Part shown: positions 1 to 5,421 of the stretch, one piece after another | How positions within the stretch are numbered: position 1 is the stretch's first letter | Layout of the letters: each line of letters begins with the position of its first letter | Assembly (NCBI GenBank): GCA_002282555.1 | Contig: NCJR01000154.1 | Span: forward strand, 1-5,421 | Reading direction: 5' to 3' | DNA length: 5,421 nt | From: Rhodobacterales bacterium 34-62-10 | GTDB lineage: Bacteria; Pseudomonadota; Alphaproteobacteria; Rhodobacterales; Rhodobacteraceae | The notes under the pieces: model-generated | Told to the model about the DNA's origin: nothing | The model's input: the letters and a program-made list of their open reading frames with translations, nothing else | Databases searched by the model: none | Made by a program: the position numbers and the translations under genes

Positions 1-118
1 GTGCCAGAACCCTGTCCTGCGCCCGCGGGCCCTTCATCATGCGGATCGCGGCCAGACAGGCCGCCAGTGCCAGCGCGATTTGGGCATAGGTCAGGGCCAG
101 CCAAAGAACCGTGGTCAT
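1..118 (-). CDS. mrpF: Mrp Na+/H+ antiporter subunit F, N-terminal part only (3' end outside window)
   Basis: The ATG at 118 overlaps the mrpE TGA in an ATGA and follows a GGAGG site. Thirty-nine codons are visible before the left edge. They begin [20 protein letters not shown], a single hydrophobic helix (about residues 4-25), and continue [15 protein letters not shown]. The pattern of a helix followed by R-x(3)-GP-x(3)-DRV-x-A is the hallmark of MrpF/MnhF/PhaF, a short subunit of roughly 90 residues with three membrane helices. MrpF is implicated in sodium and bile-salt efflux and is needed for complex activity. The remaining helices, the stop and the expected mrpG lie outside the window. 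The product is confidently named from motif and position despite the truncation. Confidence 0.93.
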   Translation of the reverse strand, partial: MTTVLWLALTYAQIALALAACLAAIRMMKGPRAQDRVLA

Positions 119-603
119 GCAAAAGCCTCCAACAAAAGCGCCTCGTAACGGTCGCGGATCAGAACGCGCCACGCCTCTTCCTCGATCATGTCGAAAACAT
201 GCAGCAAAAGCGTGCCCGTCTCGGCGTTGTAATCCAGCCATGCCGTGCCCGGCGTCGCGGTCAGGATCACCGCCAGCAGGGCCAGGGCGACCGGGTCCCG
301 CAGACGCAGCGGAATTTCCACGAATTCCGAATGGCGCGCGCCGTGCCGCCCGTTCGTCAGCATCAGGCGCGCCACGGCCCAGTTTGACCGCACGATATCC
401 ACCGAGACGATCCCCATCAGGCGCAGCAGCGGCCGCCAGGCGCGGATACGCGGCGCGTCGGGTTCGATCCGCGCCAGTGCAAGACCGGCCAAGGTGGCGA
501 TCACCGTGCCAAGGATCAGATGGCCGGGCGAAAAGCGGGTCAGTAGGAGCCACATCACGACCATCGCCGCTGACAGCATCGGATGGGGAAACAGGCGGGT
601 CAT
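115..603 (-). CDS. mrpE: Mrp Na+/H+ antiporter subunit E
   Basis: This 162-residue MrpE/MnhE/PhaE family protein is a small membrane subunit required for a fully active and stable antiporter complex and is not thought to be catalytic alone. Two N-terminal hydrophobic segments (about 8-23 and 28-45) include [16 protein letters not shown] (17-32), the family's opening signature. A third follows the basic [11 protein letters not shown] at about 60-82 and contains [14 protein letters not shown] (69-82). The cytoplasmic-type C-terminal half has [19 protein letters not shown] and [11 protein letters not shown] (116-125), then LLLHVFDM (132-139). Together these are diagnostic for MrpE. The length is typical. 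The ATG at 603 overlaps the mrpD stop (ATGA), and the TGA stop overlaps the mrpF ATG, so the reading frame is bounded at both ends by coupled neighbours. Confidence 0.96.
   Translation of the reverse strand: MTRLFPHPMLSAAMVVMWLLLTRFSPGHLILGTVIATLAGLALARIEPDAPRIRAWRPLLRLMGIVSVDIVRSNWAVARLMLTNGRHGARHSEFVEIPLRLRDPVALALLAVILTATPGTAWLDYNAETGTLLLHVFDMIEEEAWRVLIRDRYEALLLEAFA
126..130 (-). promoter_or_regulatory. Shine-Dalgarno sequence of mrpF
   Basis: On the minus strand GGAGG lies 7 bases before the ATG at 118, within the last codons of mrpE. It supports both the mrpF start and the reality of this edge-truncated gene. Confidence 0.75.
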
Positions 604-2243
604 TCGGTCACCTCGTCATCTTCCTCCTGATCGGCGGCGCGGGGGGCGCCCAACACCCCCACGGTATAAATCCGCGGTTGCAGGACGGCTTCGGCTGTGT
701 CCTGCATGTAATCCAGCGTCACCTCGGCCTTGAAGGTCAGGAAGATCACCATCCCGATCAGGGTCACGACCGGGGCAATCTCCAGCGCCAGCACATCCGG
801 CGGTTCGCCATCAGTGGCCCAGAAAGTCTGGATGCCCACCCGGACAAGACCCAGCAGCGTGGCAAAGCCCGACAGGATCACCAGCGTCACAAACGCCCAT
901 GACAGGGCAGGCGTCATCGCGCTCTGGCCCAGCATGCCCTGCAACAGGCCCAGCTTTCCGACAAAGCCCGACAGGGGCGGCAAACCTGCCAGCGCGATCA
1001 TGCAGGCGCCAAAGGACAGGCCCAGCACAGTCAGCGTGCCGGGAATGGCAAGTCCCACCTCGGGCTGGCGATCCTCTTCGCGCTCGTCAAGGCCATAGGC
1101 ATCGGCGGTCAGCGCCAGAAGGGCGGCGATGCCGCCTTCCTCGCGGCTCATCGGTTCGATCAGCAGGAACAGCGCGCTGGTCGCCAAGGTCGAGGACAGA
1201 AGATAGAACAGCGCGGCCGCCAGCACGCTGCTTGATGCCCCGGCCAGCACAAAGCCCGCCGCCGCAAGCACGGTCCCCGAGGAGACCAGCACCAGATGCG
1301 CCGCCATGCGGCCCAACCCCTGCGAGGCCAGCACGCCCAACAGGCCGAAGATCACCGTGGCCATGCCCCCCGCGATCAGCACAGGTGCTCCGAACCCTGC
1401 CGAGCCTCCCGCATCCGCGCCGAACAACAGAAAGGACAGCCGCAAGATCACATAAATGCCCACCTTGGTCATGATCGCGAACATCGCCGCCACAGGGGCC
1501 GCCCCCGCCATATAGGCCGTGGGCAGCCAGAACGAGAGCGGCCAGATCCCCGCCTTGATCAGAAAGGCAAGCCCCATGATCCCCGCCCCGGCATGGAACA
1601 GCATGCGCCGGTCATCGGGCAGGAAAGGAACAAGGTTCGACAGATGCGCCATGTTCAGTGTGCCCGTCGCGCCATAGATCAGGCTGACCCCGATCAGGAA
1701 CAGCAGCGATCCAGTCAGGTTGATCGCGATATAATGCAGTCCCGCCCGCACGCGCAATTGCCCGCCGCCATGCAGCAGCAAGCCGTATGACGCGGCAAGC
1801 AACAGCTCGAAGAACACGAAAAGGTTGAATAGGTCACCCGTCAGGAAAGCCCCGTTCAGTCCCATCAGCAGGAACTGGAACATGCTGTGGAAATGCTGCC
1901 CCTGGCGGTGCCATGCGGCGGCGGCATAGATAAGCACGGGCAGCGCCAGCAGCCCAGTCAGCACCAGCATCATCGCCGAGAGCCGGTCGATCACCAGCAC
2001 GATTCCGTAGGGCATGGCCCAGTCGCCCAGCAGGTAGAAACCGATGTCGTTGCCGCCCGTCAGCGCGCTGCCCTTCGACCGCACCAGCAGTTCGATGGCC
2101 GCAAGCAGCGAGGCGATGACGGCGACAAGGCTGATGGTCATCTTGGCGCGACGCTGACGTTCGTCATAGATCAGCATTAGCGCGCCCGCGAAGAAGGGGA
2201 TCAGGATCGGCGCGATGATCAGATGCTCGGGGCCCAGGTTCAT
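600..2243 (-). CDS. mrpD: Mrp Na+/H+ antiporter subunit D (NuoM/N-like antiporter core)
   Basis: This 547-residue polytopic inner-membrane protein is of the NADH-quinone oxidoreductase/Mrp antiporter family (Proton_antipo_M fold) and is the second proton-translocating core of the complex. Hydrophobic segments run almost throughout. Visible functional residues are E146 in FVFFELLL (the TM5-type glutamate), K230 in [18 protein letters not shown] (the TM7-type lysine), K260 in MTKVGIY, H316 in [12 protein letters not shown], and K430 in [13 protein letters not shown] (the TM12-type lysine). The loop at about 365-397 is charged (MSREEGG, then [10 protein letters not shown]), and the C-terminus is acidic (QEEDDEVTE). 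It differs from MrpA by its [20 protein letters not shown] start, the [13 protein letters not shown] region (about 85-92) and the lack of MbhD/MbhE domains. The start is fixed by the ATGA overlap with mrpC and an AGGAG site. The stop overlaps mrpE in the same way. No truncation or frameshift is seen. Confidence 0.97.
   Translation of the reverse strand: MNLGPEHLIIAPILIPFFAGALMLIYDERQRRAKMTISLVAVIASLLAAIELLVRSKGSALTGGNDIGFYLLGDWAMPYGIVLVIDRLSAMMLVLTGLLALPVLIYAAAAWHRQGQHFHSMFQFLLMGLNGAFLTGDLFNLFVFFELLLAASYGLLLHGGGQLRVRAGLHYIAINLTGSLLFLIGVSLIYGATGTLNMAHLSNLVPFLPDDRRMLFHAGAGIMGLAFLIKAGIWPLSFWLPTAYMAGAAPVAAMFAIMTKVGIYVILRLSFLLFGADAGGSAGFGAPVLIAGGMATVIFGLLGVLASQGLGRMAAHLVLVSSGTVLAAAGFVLAGASSSVLAAALFYLLSSTLATSALFLLIEPMSREEGGIAALLALTADAYGLDEREEDRQPEVGLAIPGTLTVLGLSFGACMIALAGLPPLSGFVGKLGLLQGMLGQSAMTPALSWAFVTLVILSGFATLLGLVRVGIQTFWATDGEPPDVLALEIAPVVTLIGMVIFLTFKAEVTLDYMQDTAEAVLQPRIYTVGVLGAPRAADQEEDDEVTE
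609..614 (-). promoter_or_regulatory. Shine-Dalgarno sequence of mrpE
   Basis: On the minus strand GAGGTG lies 5 bases before the ATG at 603, inside the codons for the acidic tail of MrpD. The spacing is short but acceptable. It supports this start over any downstream ATG. Confidence 0.65.
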
Positions 2244-2584
2244 GGCTCACGCTCCTGCCCGTCGACGTGATCGGTGCCCGTCAGACCGCGCGAGACGATC
2301 AGCACCACCAGAAACAGCGCTGTGGTGGCGAAGCTGATCACAATAGCCGTCAGCACCAACGCCTGCGGCAAGGGATCGGCATAGGCGGCTGGGTTGATGA
2401 AGCCGCCACGCGGCATTATGGGCGGCGCCCCCAGCGTCAGGCGCCCCATGGCAAAGATGAACAAGTTGACCGCATAGGACAGCAGACACAACCCGACGAT
2501 GACCTGAAAGGTGCGCGGGCGCAGAATAAGCCACACACCTGATCCAGCCAGAACGCCAATGGCAAGAGACAGCACAATCTCCAT
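2240..2584 (-). CDS. mrpC: Mrp Na+/H+ antiporter subunit C (NuoK-like)
   Basis: This is a 114-residue small membrane subunit homologous to complex I NuoK. In Mrp complexes it packs between the antiporter-like subunits and contributes to the membrane ion path. Three hydrophobic segments are visible, at about residues 3-21, 27-47 and 73-98. Family hallmarks are GLCLLSYAVNLFIFAMGRL (31-49) and DPLPQALVLTAIVI (70-83), followed by a short hydrophilic tail ending EREP. The length is normal for the family. The ATG overlaps the mrpAB stop by one base (TGATG) and follows an AGGAGG site. The TGA stop overlaps the mrpD start in an ATGA. A 123-residue reading in another frame over the same bases lacks these motifs and is an artefact. 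The identification rests on motif recognition and the operon context, which agree. Confidence 0.97.
   Translation of the reverse strand: MEIVLSLAIGVLAGSGVWLILRPRTFQVIVGLCLLSYAVNLFIFAMGRLTLGAPPIMPRGGFINPAAYADPLPQALVLTAIVISFATTALFLVVLIVSRGLTGTDHVDGQEREP
2252..2256 (-). promoter_or_regulatory. Shine-Dalgarno sequence of mrpD
   Basis: On the minus strand AGGAG lies 8 bases before the ATG at 2243, within the last codons of mrpC. It supports that start and coupled translation across the ATGA overlap. Confidence 0.75.
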
Positions 2585-5421
2585 CAGGCGGCCTCCTGAT
2601 CCGAGGCGGCATCCGCATCCCGCTCGCGCAGGCGAGCGGTTCGCAGCGACTGGTGTGCTATGGCGATCAACATCAGCACGGTGGCCCCCACAACCAGCGA
2701 GAACACCCCCGCATCGAACAGAAGGGCTGTCGCCGCGGGCACCTGCCCGATCAGCGGAATCTCCACGTAGCGGGCATGCATGGTCAGGAAGGGATAGCCG
2801 AACAGGAACGCGCCCAGCCCGGTCAGCCCCGCGATCAGCAAGCCAACCCCCATCCAGCGGATCGGAAGCACGGTCAGCCGCGCCTCGATCCAGCGCACAT
2901 CATGAGCCAGATATTGCAGCAGAACGGCGATGGACACTGTCACTCCCGCCGCGAAACCTCCCCCTGGCAGGTCATGCCCGCGCAGAAACAGATAGGCCGC
3001 CAGCATCAGCATCACCGGGAACATCCAGCGCATGATCACGGCGGGCACCAGCATGGCATCGGCAAAGGTCGTATCGGCGCGCCGGGCCAGATCCTTGGGC
3101 AGGGTCACGCTTTCCGCGGCCGGGCGGAAGCGGCGCAGCAGCGCATACACTGTGATACCCACGATCGCCAGCACCGTGATCTCGCCAAAGGTGTCGAAGG
3201 CGCGGAAATCGACAAGGATCACGTTCACCACATTTGTGCCGCCCCCCTCGACATACGCGTTGCGCAGGAACCAGTCGCCCACATTGGGGATCAGGGGCCA
3301 TGTCATCATCACATAGGCAATCGCGGCCAGACCGCCCCCCGCCACCAGCGCGATGACGAAGTCGCGCCCACGGCGCAGACGCGCGGGCAACAGCTTGTCT
3401 GCAGCGATCTCTTCGTTCCGCTTGGGCATCCAGCGCAGGCCCAGCAGTAGCAGAACGGTTGTCACCACCTCGACCAGAAGCTGCGTCACGCCAAGATCGG
3501 GGGCGGACAGCCATGCAAAGGTCAGGCAGGTGACCAACCCCGCGCCCCCCAGCAACACAACTGCCGCAAAACGGTGATATTTGGCCAGCCATGCCGCGCC
3601 GATGGCACAGGCCGCCCCCACCCCCCACATCGCGGCGAAGGCGGGGTTCAGCGGCGTGGACAAGGGGCTGGGCGCCTGCCGCAACCCGCCCCAGAGCGTG
3701 GCCAGACCTGCTCCGATCGTCAGCAGCACGATCAGCCGCAACTGCGGCTGCAGGCGTTCCGTCCCCATCAGGCGATGCAGGGCGCGCGGCGCGCGCCAGC
3801 TAAGTTCCAGCAGCAGCTTCTCGAAGACCCTTTGCGCCCGCAAGCGGTGCAGCAGCGGCGGTCCCTCAGGGCCACCCGCGATGCGAGCGCCCAACACAGC
3901 GTAAAGCACCACGCCCGCACCCAGTGCCACAAGGCTCATGATCAGAGGTAGGTTCACGCCGTGCCAGAGCGCGATATCCTTCACCGGCAGATCAGGCCCC
4001 AGCACCGCTTGCGCCGCCATGTTCAGCGTGGGCCCCAGCGTCAGCCCAGGCAGAATACCCACAATCAGGCAAATCAGAACCAGCGCCTCGACCGGGCGGC
4101 GCATCAGGGCTGGCGGTTCGTGAGGGGTTTTCGGCAGGTCGGTGGCAACGGGGCCGAAAAAGACGCTGGCGATGAAGCGCAGTGAATAGGCTACGGCAAA
4201 GATGCCCGCCAGCGTGGCCAGCCACGGCAATGCGTTGTCCAGCCAAGAGCCGTTGTGCCAGTCGGCTGCTTCCGCGAAAAACATCTCCTTAGAGATGAAG
4301 CCATTCAGCAGCGGGACCCCCGCCATGGCGGCCGAGGCGACGACGGCCAGCGCACCCGTCACCGGCATGGCGCGCATCAACCCGCCAAGGCGCCGCATGT
4401 CGCGGGTTCCCGTCTCGTGATCGATGATCCCGGCGGCCATGAACAGGCTGGCCTTGAACACCGCATGGTTCACGATGTGAAAGATCGCCGCCAAGATCGC
4501 GCCATTGCTGCCGATCCCGGCCAGTGCGGTGATCAGGCCAAGGTGGCTGATGGTGGAATAGGCGAGTAATCCTTTCAGGTCATGCCGGAACAGCGCAATC
4601 GCCGAGCCCAGCACCAGCGTCAGCATTCCGGTGCCCGTCACGGCATAGAACCATAAGTCCGTCTGCCCCAGCACAGGCGCGAAACGCACCAGCAGGAACA
4701 CGCCAGCCTTGACCATGGTCGCCGAATGCAGAAAGGCAGACACGGGCGTCGGTGCCGCCATCGCGCCAGGCAGCCAAAAGTGAAACGGCATCTGCGCCGA
4801 TTTGGTGAAACAGCCCAGCAGGAACAGGCCCAGCACCAGCGGATAAAGCGGATGCGCCCGCACCAGATCGCCCGAGGCCAGCACCCGGTCCAGATCAAAA
4901 CTTCCCACGATCTGACCGATGATCAGCATGGCCACCATCAGGCACAACCCGCCTATCCCCGTCACCACCAGCGCCATCCGCGCCCCGTCCCGCGCAGCCT
5001 GCCCCTGATACCAATAGCCGATCAGCAAAAAAGACAGGATCGAGGTCAGTTCCCAGAACACCACCAGCATCAGGATATTACCCGACATCAGCATGCCCAC
5101 CATGGCCCCAGTGAAGGCCATGAGGAACGCGTAAAACCGTGGCACAGGATCTGATTTCGACAGGTAGTAGCGCGCGTAGATCAGCACGAGGATGCCGATC
5201 CCGAACACAAGCGTCACGAAAAGCCACACGAACCCGTCCATACGGAACGTCAGGTTCAACCCCATCGAGGGCACCCACTCCAGCGTGGTGCGTAGAACCT
5301 GCCCCGCGCGGATGGGCGCGTGCAGCAGCGCTAAAACCCCAAGACCCGCCGCAAGAAGAAGCCCCGATACCCATGCTGCGGCGCCATGTGCCGTCGTCGA
5401 AACCGTGCTGGAGGCGATGGC
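2584..5421 (-). CDS. mrpA: Mrp Na+/H+ antiporter subunit A fused to subunit B (MrpA-MrpB), 5' end outside window
   Basis: This is the largest subunit of the Mrp cation/proton antiporter, an inner-membrane protein related to complex I NuoL. The frame is open to the right edge, giving 945 visible codons plus a TGA stop. No ATG, GTG or TTG occurs in frame before a GTG at 5274. That GTG sits inside the conserved motif EWVPSMGLNLTFRMDG, so the true start is upstream, probably about 15-20 residues away. Counting residue 1 at base 5421, the antiporter core carries the family's charged residues: E124 in WELTS, K207 and H214 in FTKSAQMPFHFWLPG, K238 in MVKAG, K283 in LKGLLAYSTISHLG, H315/H319 and K378 in FISKE. 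Next come an MbhD/DUF4040-like segment (about 614-667, E651), an MbhE-like segment (about 685-762, GGGTNVVNVILVDFR, E747 in FGEIT), and an MnhB domain (about 789-927, RGHDLPGGGFAAG). The tail is short and hydrophilic. The MnhB fusion replaces a separate mrpB, as in group 2 (phaAB-type) operons. The cation used (Na+ or K+) cannot be read from the sequence. Confidence 0.97.
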   Translation of the reverse strand, partial: AIASSTVSTTAHGAAAWVSGLLLAAGLGVLALLHAPIRAGQVLRTTLEWVPSMGLNLTFRMDGFVWLFVTLVFGIGILVLIYARYYLSKSDPVPRFYAFLMAFTGAMVGMLMSGNILMLVVFWELTSILSFLLIGYWYQGQAARDGARMALVVTGIGGLCLMVAMLIIGQIVGSFDLDRVLASGDLVRAHPLYPLVLGLFLLGCFTKSAQMPFHFWLPGAMAAPTPVSAFLHSATMVKAGVFLLVRFAPVLGQTDLWFYAVTGTGMLTLVLGSAIALFRHDLKGLLAYSTISHLGLITALAGIGSNGAILAAIFHIVNHAVFKASLFMAAGIIDHETGTRDMRRLGGLMRAMPVTGALAVVASAAMAGVPLLNGFISKEMFFAEAADWHNGSWLDNALPWLATLAGIFAVAYSLRFIASVFFGPVATDLPKTPHEPPALMRRPVEALVLICLIVGILPGLTLGPTLNMAAQAVLGPDLPVKDIALWHGVNLPLIMSLVALGAGVVLYAVLGARIAGGPEGPPLLHRLRAQRVFEKLLLELSWRAPRALHRLMGTERLQPQLRLIVLLTIGAGLATLWGGLRQAPSPLSTPLNPAFAAMWGVGAACAIGAAWLAKYHRFAAVVLLGGAGLVTCLTFAWLSAPDLGVTQLLVEVVTTVLLLLGLRWMPKRNEEIAADKLLPARLRRGRDFVIALVAGGGLAAIAYVMMTWPLIPNVGDWFLRNAYVEGGGTNVVNVILVDFRAFDTFGEITVLAIVGITVYALLRRFRPAAESVTLPKDLARRADTTFADAMLVPAVIMRWMFPVMLMLAAYLFLRGHDLPGGGFAAGVTVSIAVLLQYLAHDVRWIEARLTVLPIRWMGVGLLIAGLTGLGAFLFGYPFLTMHARYVEIPLIGQVPAATALLFDAGVFSLVVGATVLMLIAIAHQSLRTARLRERDADAASDQEAA
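2591..2607 (-). promoter_or_regulatory. Possible hairpin masking the mrpC ribosome binding site
   Basis: On the minus strand GCCTC (2607-2603) can pair with GAGGC (2595-2591) across a 7-base loop, GGATCAG. The right arm and loop contain the AGGAGG of mrpC. If formed in the mRNA, the hairpin would hide the site until a ribosome finishing mrpAB opens it. Five base pairs is a weak structure and could be chance in GC-rich coding sequence. Confidence 0.3.
2592..2597 (-). promoter_or_regulatory. Shine-Dalgarno sequence of mrpC
   Basis: On the minus strand AGGAGG lies 7 bases before the mrpC ATG, inside the last codons of mrpAB. It is the strongest ribosome binding site in the window. It supports the ATG at 2584 as the start and fits reinitiation at the TGATG junction. 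Part of it lies in a possible small hairpin, reported separately. Confidence 0.85.

Noticed and set aside
1..902. Long plus-strand open frames (1-387, 111-902, 245-733)
   Set aside because: They lie antisense to mrpF, mrpE and mrpD. Their products are rich in Arg, Pro, Ser and Gly with no domain-like pattern, as expected from the complementary strand of GC-rich genes.
2584..2600. Possible terminator at the mrpAB/mrpC junction
   Set aside because: The small inverted repeat here is not followed by a T-run on the minus strand, and mrpC starts within it. Termination here would break an evident operon.
2511..3450. Plus-strand open frames of 174 and 265 codons over the mrpAB 3' half
   Set aside because: They are antisense to the MnhB and MbhE coding region. 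Low-complexity His/Gln/Arg-rich translations show no recognisable fold, and the minus-strand frame is clearly the gene.
2972..3628. 218-codon minus-strand frame
   Set aside because: It overlaps mrpAB in another frame. Its Gly/Arg/Ala-rich translation shows no membrane segments, while the mrpAB frame carries continuous conserved motifs.
5078..5374. 98-codon minus-strand frame near the right edge
   Set aside because: It is a frame-shifted reading of the mrpAB N-terminal region. The conserved VPSMGLNLTFRMDG reading is in the long frame.
1..5421. Promoters, tRNA or other RNA genes, insertion sequences, CRISPR arrays
   Set aside because: Coding sequence covers essentially every base with overlapping genes. 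No direct-repeat array, terminal inverted repeats, transposase motifs or cloverleaf-like sequence was seen on reading.

Overview
The window is a single, densely packed minus-strand operon segment encoding a Mrp-type (Mnh/Pha/Sha) multisubunit Na+(K+)/H+ antiporter. In transcription order, from high to low coordinates, it holds: the 3' nine-tenths or more of a fused mrpA-mrpB gene (from the right edge to 2584), mrpC (2584-2240), mrpD (2243-600), mrpE (603-115), and the first 39 codons of mrpF (118 to the left edge). mrpG and the rest of mrpF should lie beyond the left edge. The start of mrpA and any promoter should lie beyond the right edge.

The genes leave no intergenic space. mrpAB and mrpC share one base (TGATG), and the other three junctions are 4-base ATGA overlaps. 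Each downstream start has a purine-rich Shine-Dalgarno sequence inside the end of the preceding gene. This is the pattern expected of translational coupling among subunits of one membrane complex. No terminator, RNA gene, mobile element or CRISPR is visible. The long plus-strand open frames are antisense shadows of GC-rich coding sequence.

The fusion of MrpA with an MnhB domain, giving a six-gene rather than seven-gene layout, is the known 'group 2' Mrp arrangement of many Proteobacteria. With the high GC content and the protein style, it suggests an alphaproteobacterium, most likely of the Rhodobacterales. That placement is inferred from sequence style only.

Together the genes would build an inner-membrane complex in which the complex I-like subunits MrpA and MrpD supply proton-translocating, NuoL/M/N-like antiporter cores. 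MrpC is NuoK-like, and MrpB, MrpE, MrpF and MrpG are small membrane subunits needed for assembly and cation exchange. The expected outcome is proton uptake coupled to Na+ (or K+) export, supporting pH homeostasis and salt tolerance. I see no novel system here. The points worth a second look are details: a possible coupling hairpin at the mrpAB/mrpC junction, two GC hairpins inside the mrpAB linker region, and non-canonical residues in MrpD.
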